In this document: piece after piece, positions 45,262 to 56,131 of the stretch
How the letters are laid out: every line of letters begins with the position of its first letter
Numbering within the stretch: the first letter of the stretch is position 1
DNA from: Rhexocercosporidium sp. MPI-PUGE-AT-0058
Lineage: Eukaryota; Ascomycota; Leotiomycetes; Helotiales
Assembly (NCBI GenBank): GCA_020746875.1
Contig: JAGTJL010000003.1
Location: forward strand, 310,001 to 374,000
Length of the DNA stretch: 64,000 bases
Direction of reading: 5' to 3'
Translations under genes and position numbers: made by a program
The notes under the pieces: generated by a model
Seen by the model: only the letters and a program-made list of their open reading frames with translations
The model's database searches: none
What the model was told of the DNA's origin: nothing

Positions 45262-46378
45262 TCAAGAAGGACCAAAAACCGTAACAATCCCATCGGTCCC
45301 AGCACAGCACCATTGATCACCTCTCCCATTTTCCTTCCAAGCCAAACAACTGACCACATTCCTCCTCTCCTTCTCCTTTCCATCCATGCCGATCTTCTTC
45401 CTCTCTTCAACTTTCGAGCCCTCGACTTTGATCCTCTCGACCACCTCCCCACTCATCGTATCCCATACTACCACTTCTCCATCCGGTCCCTTGACATCCT
45501 CATTGCCGCACAAAACCCACCTGTCCCTACTCCCAAAACTACTTCTGAGTCTGAACTCCTCATTCTTCCACCCAGGCCCTTTATAACTCTTCAGTAAACC
45601 CCCACTATCTCGGTCCATCAGCCGTATCGAACTGTCCAGTCCACCAACCAACAGACCCTTTCCATCTCTCGTCCTCTCCAAACTCGTCACACTCGTTCCG
45701 ATAACATCGGTCTCCACTTTGCCGAACCTCAGATCATAGGACCGTACCCTCCCATCCACACTCCCAGTCAAGATCTCATATTCAGCGCCCCCTGCCGCAC
45801 CTCCTCGTCCAGCAAGCACGCAACTGATCGAATCCCTCGCATCTTCCAACACCATAATCGGCTTGTAACTCTGGCTCTTCAGATCCCATATCCTGACACT
45901 CGCGTCAAAGCTTCCACTGACCAAAACACTGTCTCCCTGTCCCGCAAATGTAACCGTGTTGACGCGCGCCGTGTGCCCATGATTCCCACCTAGTCGTCTG
46001 ATGGTCTGCGCAGTACCTACATCCCAGAGAAAGACGGAGCGGTCGCCACCTGCAGAGGCGAAAGTTGCATTGTCGCTAGCGACGCTGATGGAGAGGACTT
46101 CGTAGCCGTGGGCGGAGTAGGTCTGAATTAATTGGGTCGGCTTTGGAGGCGCGAGAGGGTCAATTGGTCCAGATGAGGGGCGGGCTGGATTGTAGAGGCG
46201 GATAGAACGGTCGGAAGAGCCGGTGAGGATATAGGTCGAGGGGGATGAGGAATATGTCAAGGCGTGGACTGGACCTGTCGAGTGTCAGCCTCGTCTTCAC
46301 TTGTCCTAGAGGGGAGGGGGTAATGAATATACCATTTGAGCCCAAGAGTTGAGTCAGTGGCTTTGATGGGAATGCCAT
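45262..46378 (-). CDS. WD40 repeat protein, MORG1/WDR83-like
   Basis: Two exons, 46333-46378 and 45262-46274, give 352 aa. The split joins LLGSNGPVHALTYS. Seven WD40-like blades can be followed: YILTGSSDRSIRLYNP, ATFASAGGDRSVFLWDV, VLVSGSFDASVRIWDL, EILTGSVDGRVRSYDL, GLLVGGLDSSIRLMDR, WVLCGNEDVKGPDGEVVVWDT and CCAGTDGIVTVFGPS. Length and blade order fit MORG1/WDR83, a scaffold described for MAPK modules and associated with spliceosomal complexes. It should act as a protein-binding platform in cytoplasm or nucleus. The Lys/Glu-rich insert before the last blade is longer than in animals. The orthologue call is from motif order only. Confidence 0.8.
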
Positions 46379-46700
46379 GATGGCAGACCTTTTACCGGTG
46401 GAAAATTACCGCTGGATTCCTCCCTGTGCTTCCGGTCATTACTCTCTTTGCAAGTTCCAGGTTTTGAGCATGAAGCTTGGTTCCAAAAGATATTCAGCGT
46501 GCGGCAGAATCGCTGAACACACCCTAGCGTTCCCGCTGGGTAATCCCTAAAATGCTACCCCTGGTGCCCCTCCCTCGCTATACCCCTGAAGTCCAAGCGA
46601 GCCGTTAGTAACGACATCTCATCGTCGACATCAAATTTATCTTCCTGCTCATATAACTTTCGTTCAGTACGATCTTCATCTTTCGTACCTCTCATCCAGG
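46379..46700. other. Short divergent promoter region
   Basis: Spacer between the MORG1-like and first 2EXR gene; nothing specific seen. Confidence 0.5.
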
Positions 46701-47633
46701 ATGGAACCAGGAAGCTCGTCGATAACGTTAGTCGATTCTAGCAGCGTAATGGAAACCCCGGCTGCTGGTTTACATCTGAAGAACGTGAATATGAAGGGTC
46801 CACTTTCCACGTTCACTTGCTTTGCTCAGCTTCCGGCAGAGCTTCGCCTCAAAATATGGCATTTGGCATGCTCTGTCACCAGAAATGTCTCCGTTGTATG
46901 CAAGGAAATCAATACTCGGGCCGGACAGGACCCAACTGTCCAGATTTGGGAATGGATTCGCCCCTATTACTTCCATTCTTACACCCTGCCCCCGCCAATC
47001 CTGGGCGTCTGCCGTGAATCGCGTCGAGAAGGACTGAGAAACTATACATTAGACTTCAAGGTTGAAGACGCATGTTCGGAAGATGACATAGATGATAAAT
47101 TTCCTTTCTCAGCGCCAGCCAAAATATACATCAATTGGAATACCGACAGAGTCTGCATATTTGATCCATGGACTTTTGAAGCGCGCCTTACTGACGGCAG
47201 TGGTTTCACCTGCCGACTGAGGGGTTTGAGAGACCTGTTCACGGAGAAGAAATTACGATACCTAGCCATCGGGAAATTTTGGGAGGAGCAGCTCACGCAT
47301 GACATTATCCCAATGTCGCCTGAGAATAGCCACTTTGAGGAGGTCATAATGTACCAGGGACAGAGGCATGAGTCTTCATTCTATAGGCCCGGTGGTATCA
47401 GGTTCGAGACTGTCGCGTCGGAGGATAAGGAAGCTCTTTCTTGGTTGTGTTATGAAATGTATAGGGCTGTGGAGGACTTCTGTGACGAGTCTGGGGATGC
47501 TTTTGAGCCATCAGTCACGCCTATGCCTTTCAATCTTCGTGTGGCCGATATTCATTTCGAAAGACAGGGCGATATCATGCGGTCGGACACGGCTACTGAT
47601 CTGATATGTATGGGTGATAAGGGGGTATATTGA
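46701..47633 (+). CDS. 2EXR domain protein, tandem copy 1
   Basis: Single exon, 310 aa. The fungal 2EXR signature is present: FTCFAQLPAELRLKIWHLAC, then PPPILGVCRESRREGLRNYTL and an acidic segment before KIYINWNTDRVCIFDP. The C-terminal third (LSWLCYEMYRAVEDF, MPFNLRVADIHFERQ) is shared with the next gene. These proteins are abundant and expanded in filamentous ascomycetes; the domain is F-box-like in appearance but function is unknown. No signal peptide or membrane segment. It and the gene at 48289 form a tandem duplicate pair with the same orientation about 650 bp apart. Confidence 0.87.
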   Translation: MEPGSSSITLVDSSSVMETPAAGLHLKNVNMKGPLSTFTCFAQLPAELRLKIWHLACSVTRNVSVVCKEINTRAGQDPTVQIWEWIRPYYFHSYTLPPPILGVCRESRREGLRNYTLDFKVEDACSEDDIDDKFPFSAPAKIYINWNTDRVCIFDPWTFEARLTDGSGFTCRLRGLRDLFTEKKLRYLAIGKFWEEQLTHDIIPMSPENSHFEEVIMYQGQRHESSFYRPGGIRFETVASEDKEALSWLCYEMYRAVEDFCDESGDAFEPSVTPMPFNLRVADIHFERQGDIMRSDTATDLICMGDKGVY

Positions 47634-48288
47634 GATGCCATACTTAGCCAGGAATCAACTACGATTCGATTTCTCGCAGTCTAAAAGAGACAAAGTCATT
47701 GCATCAGTGTCTCATAAAATGTGGCCAGCAGTCCGATAAGAACGATGATGCTGCCCGCGAATAAGGTTTGTTGACCTCTTCTGTAACTTAGGACAGGACA
47801 GCTCCTTTCTGATATGTTAAGCGAGTCATTGTTCCTCCTGAGCCAGCCTGCCTTCCGCGCACTGCTAGATTCTATCTTCCTACTTCCAAATTCTTCAGCA
47901 CTCCTCAACAGCATCGCGACTCATCACCACCACATCGCGGGCCTCGTAGCGTCACCTATAGACTGAGGCATCTGTTCTCACCTCTGCACAACACGTTCTA
48001 CTTGTAGAGTTGTGCCATTCATTACCTAGGCACCTCGTCACCTCGCAACCAAGAGCGATACGGAATCGACTCCGCTTCACAGATCCCCTCAGATTCTCCT
48101 ACTCGCCCGCCATAACCAGTGTCTACAACCTCGATTAAACGCACAAATCAGCCTCATCAGATGGTTACACGACTTCAAAATTCCAGTTCGACCCTTCTAC
48201 CATTCCTTGTCCGACGCTGCTTCTGTTCCTTGGTGAATCTCATGTTCAGTAATCATTCGGCCTCGTTCATGCTAAATCGCCTCTAGTC
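47634..48288. other. Spacer between tandem 2EXR genes
   Basis: No gene is visible; it should hold the second copy's promoter. Confidence 0.5.
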
Positions 48289-49098
48289 ATGGAGACTATT
48301 TCTAGGCTGCAGTCCTTCGCTGTTGAGATGCACTCTACTAATATGCCGTCCATCCCGGCCCTCCAGCATACACTAGACATGCCCGCTTCCCCGGATGAAA
48401 TCGACTCAACCAACTCTGATCACGATAATGGACAAATTGATGTTGAAGATTCTGAAGACCTGTTCTCAACCTTCACTCTATTCCCAAAACTCCCGCTCGA
48501 GTTACGTCTCAAGATCTGGAGCGAAGCGTACTGTGTCACTAGAAATTTGGTCCTCCAGATTGGATACATAGGTGTCAAGGACGAGGATGCTGGTTGGCAA
48601 CCATTTTACTTCTACTCCACTTGTGCTGCTCCCGCAGTGCTGTCAACTTGTCGGGAAGCAAGAAACGAAGCACTACAACATTATTCACTTGAATTTCGAG
48701 TAAAGGAGACTTCAAAAGTCTGGGCATGCCCCATAGCAATAACCTTTGAAGCCCCGGCAACCATCTATATCAACTGGAGAACTGACCGAGTCTGTATGTT
48801 CGGCTTGTCCGGATTCGAGGCATCAGACTGGACTGGTGACTTCCAATACACCAATCGATTGCAAGTCCTAGGACAGAAGTTCCGAGATAGAGGATTACGC
48901 TATCTTGCGCTTGAAATCGAAAGCTCGGATGTGGATTTCTCTGGTTATGATGAGCCCCACGAGAACTTGCTATCGCTGTCTGGGATTCACCAATATTTGG
49001 AGGAACTGATCTTATTCGAGCAGAATGAGATCGCGCGATACTCTTACCAAAGGGATGGTCCGGTAAAGTTTGGAGTCCTTTCACAGATAGAAAAGTAA
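48289..49098 (+). CDS. 2EXR domain protein, tandem copy 2, truncated by an in-frame TAA
   Basis: Single exon, 269 aa to a TAA at 49096-49098. The core LFPKLPLELRLKIWSEAYCVTRN, AAPAVLSTCREARNEALQHYSLEF and TIYINWRTDRVCMFG parallels copy 1. The frame stays open after the stop to 49245, and that continuation still resembles the C-terminus of copy 1. So the stop is probably a recent nonsense change. A 45-nt in-frame intron (GT at 49095 to AG at 49139) would also remove the stop, but it would delete residues that align with copy 1. Function unknown, as for copy 1. Confidence 0.82.
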   Translation: METISRLQSFAVEMHSTNMPSIPALQHTLDMPASPDEIDSTNSDHDNGQIDVEDSEDLFSTFTLFPKLPLELRLKIWSEAYCVTRNLVLQIGYIGVKDEDAGWQPFYFYSTCAAPAVLSTCREARNEALQHYSLEFRVKETSKVWACPIAITFEAPATIYINWRTDRVCMFGLSGFEASDWTGDFQYTNRLQVLGQKFRDRGLRYLALEIESSDVDFSGYDEPHENLLSLSGIHQYLEELILFEQNEIARYSYQRDGPVKFGVLSQIEK

Positions 49099-49245
49099 AG
49101 TCTTGACCACATTGTCGTCGACATCTACAATGGCGTAAGGGCAGTGAATAACGAAGAAGGCGCTCCAAAGGCCCGGGCAATGCCATTCGATGTTCGGTGC
49201 GCCAAGTTGATATTCCTTGAAAGGGAAGAGACAGAAAGGGCATGA
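49099..49245 (+). pseudogene. Detached C-terminal part of 2EXR copy 2
   Basis: In the same frame as the preceding gene, 48 codons after the stop read SLDHIVVDIYNGV...MPFDVRCAKLIFLERE. Copy 1 has ALSWLCYEMYRAV...MPFNLRVADIHFERQ at the same place. This supports loss of a formerly translated end. Confidence 0.65.
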
Positions 49246-49840
49246 TGAAGTTGAAAGACGAGGGAAGAGGCACTCTCATAGCACCAAAGGGAGAAAGCAG
49301 GTTATTCGAACTAGACTGGCTTTGAGTCAATGTTTATGAAAGAACATTCCGACGAGTCCGATGCACTCGGCGTGGACTCGATCTATCACTGGAGAAGAGT
49401 TTATTGTTTACCAATAGTAAGCATTTGCTCGAGCTAGGATAATAGAGAAGGGCTGGGGAGATTGCTAGCTCGTCGAGGGCCATTGTCCAGAGCACGTACA
49501 TAATATACTTTGCTACTTTAGTAACAACTGCATTTGCGAGAAGATGGCACTTGTGTAGTCCGACGTGTACTGAAAAAATTCATGTTTCGCCACCTGATTA
49601 ATCGCTCGAAGTATTATACAGCTGAATCTGTAACGTTCCTAGCCCAGCTACTTCCATCACCAGCTTTTCCACACCTAATTATCTGACCAAAAAAAATCTC
49701 CAATCAATATTCGGGATTGAAGACCAAGAAGCCGCCCCAGCCGTATGTTCATTTGCAAGCCGCCCAATCGGCTTCCCTCAAATCAAAGAGTATCATCCAG
49801 CCAACGCATACGCCTATATATCCCTCGACTGCCCCAAGAA
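49246..49840. other. Convergent 3' flanks
   Basis: No supportable gene. Frames at 49717-49992 are antisense to the zinc-ribbon gene. Confidence 0.5.
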
Positions 49841-50389
49841 TCAACCATAGTGCATATTCTGCTGCGGCTTGGGAGCACCCGGCCCTCCTTGCCCTCCACC
49901 TGGAGGACCGCCTCCCCATCCCGTCGGCGCCCCTCCTTGCTGCTGCTGATGTTGTAACGGCACGCCACCACCTCCCCCACCATCCTTCATAGCCATCACA
50001 TCCTGTCTATTCGGGAGCGGTTGCGCAAAATTGCAGATGGAGCAGACGACGTCTTCGTAGCCGTGCATGCTGAGGGGAATGACGGGGATGAAGCAGAAGG
50101 TGAACCATGGGTTGCGCTTGATCACTCGTGCGGAGTAGTTCCCCTAGACAGGAAGAAGTGTTAGTACTTTGTTTGTCTGCAGGTAGGGAGGCGAGGAGGA
50201 GGGAGATTGCGACATACGCAGTTATGACATTGGCACAAGACTCCTTCGTAGCCCTGTAACTGTTTAGAGAACTCTGGGGAAAGGTTAGCAAGCCGTGATC
50301 CGTCCGCACAGGGCTGAGCAGCGCAATGAGGGCATGCATGGGCGGCGGGGTGACGAACCGTGCTCTCCGCAGGTGAAAATGAAACACAT
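49841..50389 (-). CDS. Zinc-ribbon protein with Pro/Gly/Gln-rich tail
   Basis: Three exons, 50359-50389, 50218-50273 and 49841-50143, give 129 aa. The first 85-nt intron has a TGCTAAC branch and CCCCAG acceptor; splicing joins MCFIFTCGEHEF to SKQLQGYEGVLCQCHNCGN. A second pair CSICNFAQPL completes a Cys4 zinc ribbon (C-x2-C ... C-x2-C) around a hydrophobic segment WFTFCFIPVIPLSMHGYEDV. This is the pattern of small fungal zinc-ribbon (zinc_ribbon_15-like) proteins that may sit at membranes. The last 55 residues are low complexity (GGGGGGV, Gln run, GGPPGGG). Function unknown. Without the first splice no frame retains both Cys pairs and the N-terminal MCFIFTCG. Confidence 0.78.
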
Positions 50390-52026
50390 TCTGGACGTTG
50401 AACCCTCTGATGCGTTGTTGTGTTGCTTGACAGAAGAATCGGGAGTTCAGTCCGTGATGTCGTGGGAAAGAAGAGGTTCAAGGTCGAGTGCCGCGTCAGT
50501 TCATGAAGTCTCATGGTGGCTGTGTCCAACGCCAATATTTGTACCAGCCAAGAGGCCATCTCCAAACCGGGTCTTCCGGTCGTTGATCCCCCATGTCATA
50601 CATAGGAGCTATGACCAGCATGCGACGCTAAAATCAAGCGAGCCGCCACTAAAAATGCTATCAAAACCATCCGATTTTCTGACGATGGTTTCTCTTTCTT
50701 CTTTTCCTCTTCAAGCGTCGTCCCCTTCAACGCTGCGTTTCTATGCTACAAACAGATCTGCGCTGGTCCGCCCACGCTTATCAACATTCTGATTTGATCT
50801 GGTCTCCAGATTAGTCATCATGATCATCACCTTTTTGCATATGAGAAATTCGGAGTAAACTCTTCAAATCAACCAAACATCACCTTCCTCCCGTCCACCT
50901 CCTCAAAAGAGGTGCGCGGTGCACAGGTCTGCCCGTGAGGGTTCGGCGCGATGTTCGCGTCTGCAATCTGGCATCAGAAAAGCAGGGTGCAGGGTGTCTC
51001 TTCTCGTATAACTATCCCTTCCAGGCCTAGGAAAGGGGAGAGTGCTTCTGTTTCCCTATGGGAGAGCCGTTGCGAAGATTGTGTGTGCTGAGGCATGACA
51101 CTTGAGTCCAATACGCAGCGTGCCTGTTTCCTCCTGGTCACTTTTATTGTGCTGGGAGGAGAGGTACAATTCGATTCCGATTACTCTGTTGGGGACGACG
51201 CTTCAAATTTTTCTTCTTCTAGGTCAGTTTCTCAAAGAGCTCGGGGAAAAGTTTATGGAATACTACTAATTTGCAGAATTCTTTTAGAATTAAACTATTA
51301 CTGAAACTTCGCTTCTCTACTCATGAGATTAGTTGTTCACAGAGCGTTTCGTTGATGCCTTTCCGTATTCGGTTGCTCAAGGATATGGTGACATGAAAGC
51401 AAATCTCATGCTTATATTGCTGCTGGAAGCTTATCATCATCGTCTGAATCATGGGATTCTGAACTAGCTAGAGCTTGACAGAGACGCTTTGTGAGCACAC
51501 GACAAGAGCGGGAGTGTGTGAGGAGGTACTTCAGTGGAAATGTGAGGAATTTGGAAACTTTCCTCTTGATGGAAATATGGCAACATATTCCCTTTACTTG
51601 CCTTTGGCTCTTCTTCAAACAGCTTTGGCTTGGGACTTAATCAAATTCGATAATGCTCTTGATGAGAACTCAGTAGGACAAGTAAGGAAGCTTCAAGGAG
51701 AGAATATATGTCGTTCGATACCACCGAGATTGCAACGAAATCCAATTGAAAGAAACTCGTTTCAAAGCCATTGACCCACGTCGAATCTACTGGATTATTT
51801 TGAGAAGTTATGCTTTCCTCATGGCATACATTTGTGATTACTTATGAGACACAGCACCTCTATCTAGTTCTAATATGTAATAATTGTTGTGGCCTCTAGG
51901 AAATCAAGAATGCCTTTTATCTCAAGAAGCTCGTCTCGAACTGCTTGAAGGTCGAGAAGGGGAAACTAGGGTTCGGATAACCCACGTGGCGTAGATCGGC
52001 GATAACGATAAGCCCTAGATTACGAA
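50390..52026. other. Intergenic region of 1.6 kb
   Basis: Upstream regions of the zinc-ribbon gene (minus) and the F-box gene (plus). Frames at 50295-50792 and 51475-51774 lack motifs. Nothing supportable. Confidence 0.5.
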
Positions 52027-53889
52027 ATGGAAGTAGAGTTGATCCAACAACTCTCAACATCAACTCCACAGCAAATGCCTCCCAAAGGTCGCCGCTCAAT
52101 CGCGAGCCCCGAAACCTCGCTCCCAGTCCAGAAGCGAGCTCGTGGCCACCAATCTTCACCACAGGCAGCTCCACAAACTCTTAATTTTGTCTCCAAACTC
52201 TCCGACGAGCTCCTAATCCGTGTCCTTCATCTCCTACCCCTCCCAACTCTCCTCCGTAGCCATCTCGTCTCTCACCGCTTCTATCGTCTCTCCTCTGACT
52301 CCCAGATATGGAAGAACCTCTACTACGACCGCTTTGTCCTACCCCGAGCCCTACGTATACCCGGCATCAAGAATGCGCCACCGAGAGATGAAGCGCTGGT
52401 ATTCAGTTCCAGGAGGAGTAAATGGCTGAGTGAAGAAGTGCTGGTTAATAGAGGGGATGGCAAGAGGACAGACTGGAAGAGTCGGTACAAGTTACGGCAT
52501 AATTGGAGTAGGGGCGTGTGTGAAGTTCGGGAGATCAGACTTCGAGAGGAGAGGAGTACCGGGATGTTGGTTAGGATGGCGGAAGGGGTTGTGTTGACTG
52601 TTGATGGGGTGGATGGGTTGAGAGGCTGGGACTTGAAGGGGAAGGGACTGATTGCGCAGTTTGGACTTGGTGGAGAGGAAATTCCTACTTGTTTGGCTGT
52701 GGATGAACAGGATGCGCGTGGTGTGCTTGGTGTTGCGGTGGGATTTGAAGATGGGGGTTGGAGGACTTGGAAGTTGGATGTTGAAAAGAAGACCTTTGTG
52801 GAAGGTCATCGTCATCCGCCTTCGAGTAATGGGACGCTGAGTGCTGTTGCTTATGCATTTCCGTACTTGCTTACCATTACGGAGGAGCAGCTGCTGTCTT
52901 TGTACTCGTTTACGCCACTCGCTTTGAACGACGCCGCATTATCTGAACCCAAGGTACCATCGGAAGCAGTGGAAGAAGCTCAAGAAGGAATCGTACCTGG
53001 GGGAGAAACATCTTTGCCACCTCCAGCACATCAAGAAGATCCAGATCGACCACCTTCCTTGGATGAACCAGGTCAACCTCGTCTCCTGGCGTCCCTCAAA
53101 TCCCATACCTCCTGGCCTCCACTCTCACTCTCAATTCGCACGACCCCAACAACACTTATAGCAAGTATTGCCTACACTCTCCGAACCTACACCTCAGGCT
53201 ACACCGTTGGACTCCAAGAACTACACCTCTCTCTCACCACAGGAAGTGTCATATTCTCCCGCCTCACATCTGCCTTACCACAAGGATTCACCTCCATCCT
53301 ACCATCCACATTCTCAACCCCACCATCGCCATCCTCCACCTCTGATGCTTCCCCTGGAAGCGGATCGAGAAGCGAAAACAGCTGCCCAACCTCACTCTCA
53401 TATTCCCATCCTTATATCCTAGCCACCCATCCAGATAATACATTGACGCTGTACCTCTGTACATCAACCGCTTCAACCCTGAGTATCACATCCGGTACCA
53501 AACTCTGGGGACACACATCCTCCGTCTCATCAGCCGAAATCACACCTAGAGGGAAAGCTGTCAGTGTATCCACACGGGGCAACGAGCTACGCGTCTGGGA
53601 GCTTGAAGGCGGGTTCGGTAGCTCATCATGTGGACTTAACGCTGGATTGAAAAAGAGAGGGAGGTTGGGTGTGGAGAAGAGCGTGGTGGTCAAGCCATCG
53701 GTGTCTAAAGACGATAGAGACTTTTCGGATGGGGAAGTGCATAGGTTGAGGGACTTCGTTGCTGAGACTTATGAGGATGATCTTGAGGGCAGTAGGAGGT
53801 GGGTAGGATTTGATGATGAGGTTGTTATTGTTTTGAAGGAGAGTGGGAGGGTGGGAAGGCAGGCGCTTATGGTTTATGATTTTACATGA
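52027..53889 (+). CDS. F-box protein with WD-like repeats
   Basis: Single exon, 620 aa. A basic, Ser/Pro-rich N-terminus precedes an F-box at about residues 53-98 (LSDELLIRVLHLLPLPTLLRSHLVSHRFYRLSSDSQIWKNLYYDRF, read in segments). Beta-propeller-like strands follow: VVLTVDGVDGLRGWDL, VGFEDGGWRTWKLD and, near the C-terminus, LWGHTSSVSSAEITPRG with NELRVWELEGG. A Pro/Glu-rich linker (about 315-345) divides the halves. This layout is that of an SCF ubiquitin-ligase receptor: the F-box binds Skp1 and the propeller selects substrates. The substrate is unknown. Confidence 0.83.
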   Translation: MEVELIQQLSTSTPQQMPPKGRRSIASPETSLPVQKRARGHQSSPQAAPQTLNFVSKLSDELLIRVLHLLPLPTLLRSHLVSHRFYRLSSDSQIWKNLYYDRFVLPRALRIPGIKNAPPRDEALVFSSRRSKWLSEEVLVNRGDGKRTDWKSRYKLRHNWSRGVCEVREIRLREERSTGMLVRMAEGVVLTVDGVDGLRGWDLKGKGLIAQFGLGGEEIPTCLAVDEQDARGVLGVAVGFEDGGWRTWKLDVEKKTFVEGHRHPPSSNGTLSAVAYAFPYLLTITEEQLLSLYSFTPLALNDAALSEPKVPSEAVEEAQEGIVPGGETSLPPPAHQEDPDRPPSLDEPGQPRLLASLKSHTSWPPLSLSIRTTPTTLIASIAYTLRTYTSGYTVGLQELHLSLTTGSVIFSRLTSALPQGFTSILPSTFSTPPSPSSTSDASPGSGSRSENSCPTSLSYSHPYILATHPDNTLTLYLCTSTASTLSITSGTKLWGHTSSVSSAEITPRGKAVSVSTRGNELRVWELEGGFGSSSCGLNAGLKKRGRLGVEKSVVVKPSVSKDDRDFSDGEVHRLRDFVAETYEDDLEGSRRWVGFDDEVVIVLKESGRVGRQALMVYDFT

Positions 53890-54634
53890 ATACAAGAGCC
53901 GTGTTTTGTTCCATCAGGAATGTAGTCTAACGCAAGAATTGAAAATAGTTGTGCCTTCTTTTTAATCTTCAGAATAACTCGTAATCGAAATACAACTTTT
54001 ATTACTTCTATGATATTCTATGAACTCAATTTCCGTTCACGTCATATGTTCGTCAACCTCAAGCACACAGTTTTGTTGGCGAGTTTAATTGAGCCCCTGC
54101 TCCATCTCTCTTTTGCAATTATCCTTTTTTGCGAAAGAGAAAATGTTTTGCATTCTCGTTTCTATTGATCGCTATAAAAACTTTTCAAAGATTCAAGTAT
54201 AAATTTTGTGAGAAGATCTGAGCAATCTTTCCAGCAAATCTGGAATGTTCATTGCAAAACCACATCATCAATAAGTTGACTTGAGTCTCGGTTGCAGACG
54301 TTATAAGAAGTGATCATTGAACAACACTTCCGTGAATTACAGAACACATCATATAGGAGGGTTAATTTGAGCCCTTCTTTCTGCTATTTTCTGAAAACAA
54401 CATCTCACATCCTTCTATTCACCATATAATTTATTATTAACCAGATACACCCATCTCCTTTCAAATGGGGGTCGAAAAGTAACCACACATCCATAATCTC
54501 AACATCCACTGTAAAATACCCGTCAACCGCATCAACCTCACAACCAACCAAAAGCATCCAAATCTCGCTTCGAGCACTACCAACAACAAAAACAGACACT
54601 CCAATTACCTCAAATCCCCTCTAAAGTCAACAAA
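53890..54634. other. Intergenic region
   Basis: AT-rich 3' flank followed by a C/A-rich leader (about 54460-54634) before the next gene. Nothing else seen. Confidence 0.5.
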
Positions 54635-55220
54635 ATGGCTGTATGTTCTCCTGTTCTGAAGTTTTACTGTTATTCGATGGTCTTTGATTTGCGTATGAGT
54701 TCATATTGAAAACTAGCAGAAATCCTGCCAACCACCCCGAAGAAGGCCCCCAACCAAGTTCAAGAACCCTGCTCACGAGGATCGACCAGCCTTTGGTATT
54801 TCAAAGATCAAGATTTCGGAGGCTGAGCTCATTGCAGTACGATCCGAGTACGTCAAAGGCTCCAAGAAGACCGTTCGTAAGTTGAACTCTACACTAGTCC
54901 CTCCAAATTTACCATCCTCTTCCCTCAAAGAAAGAAACCAAATCCAGACCGAATGACAAGTGCAGTAATATTAATTGCGTCTTCCAATTATAGAAAACGT
55001 TCCCGAGGGTGAGAAGAAGCAAGTCGAGCTCACGCAAGATGAGTACGACACTCTGAAGGAACTCCGCAACGTCACCGACGAGAAGATCTCCGCTTCGCGG
55101 GGACACCGCTCCGAGGATTTGTGGAAGATGGCCGTCTCAAAGGTATCTAAGTCTTATAAGAAGACTATTATCAAGAAGGGCGCAAAGGCTACTGAGATGG
55201 CTTCTAAGAAGTCGACTTGA
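54635..55220 (+). CDS. Small basic protein of unknown function (129 aa)
   Basis: Three exons, 54635-54640 (ATGGCT only), 54720-54876 and 54994-55220, give 129 aa. All three splice phases close. The protein is basic at both ends (PPRRRPPTKFKNP; SKSYKKTIIKKGAKA) with a helical middle (ISEAELIAVRSEYVKGSKKT, LTQDEYDTLKELRN). No signal peptide or membrane segment. Basic character suggests nucleic-acid or ribosome contact, but that is inference. I do not recognise the family. The six-base first exon is unusual; an alternative start inside exon 2 is not available as an ATG, which supports the spliced model. Confidence 0.68.
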
Positions 55221-56131
55221 GAGTCTTGCTTTGACTTTTTCTGATTTTTCTTCTTTGCTTGAGGGCTAGCGTTGCTTTTTAGCAAGTAGTACAAATTAAA
55301 CTAACTGCTACTGAATTCTCTATGCGTGCTAAAATATGTGTCTATTGTGACTGTCAAAGTTGTATTTTGGGCCTTCACGTGCTTCCGTGGCCAACTGTTG
55401 TTATGGCCATCGCTTGCCTCGGCCTGCCCCCTTTTAATCCCGTCTCTTCTTATCTGCGCCCCATTAAGTTCTCCAAGACCTTGGGAGTGTGCGATTTTAT
55501 CTCAAAGCTGAATAAATTTTCAGCCACGGTATGCACAAATACCCGCATCAGGGGATTCAACGTTCTGGCTATTGGTAGACGAACCACAAAATAACCAACA
55601 AGCCGCCAAGGTGCTCAAACGCGGGGTTTGGTGCAACCTCCACACCCTTGGCGAGAACGCGCAAATTCGGGTCCCTGGCTTCTTTAGAAAAGGGGGAGAA
55701 ATGATCACGCTACCTACCCGAAGCCGAGAAAAAAAAACTTTAGTCTTGTCGCCCAATCTGATCTCGACTTTCCGGGAGATTGGAAGTCATCCTTGTCAGA
55801 AGACCGTCTCTTTTAAGCATGTGTTACAAACACTTTCGGAGACGACCCAGATCGTACTTAGTTTGCCGCTTTGGATCTCTGCCATGAGTCTTGGGATATT
55901 GGATGCAGCGCCTTGGGATTTTTAGCTATGTCCTACCGAGGAGGCAATAATGGGTAACTGGCAGTGGGCATTCTCCTTGTGAAAATCCGGGGCTTGCGGG
56001 ACTTGGAGTTGGTGTGGAAATGGTGGAGTGTGAGATAGAAATATGAGCAGGTCCCTGCGCTTTTCCCGTCATTGTTTTAGGGCTGCTGTGGACATCCTAA
56101 CATTACTGTGCTCGTGAAGCCATTCGACAAC
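55221..56131. other. Intergenic region
   Basis: Contains an open frame of about 350 bases at 55572-55925 with no motif and no close ATG. I regard it as chance. Otherwise the promoter of the MFS gene. Confidence 0.5.

Noticed and set aside
49095..49139. 45-nt intron removing the stop in 2EXR copy 2
   Set aside because: Possible by GT-AG, but the deleted residues align with the neighbouring copy, so a nonsense change is preferred.
55572..55925. 117-codon plus-strand frame
   Set aside because: No motif or homologous pattern, and no ATG near the frame start that suits a gene; treated as chance.
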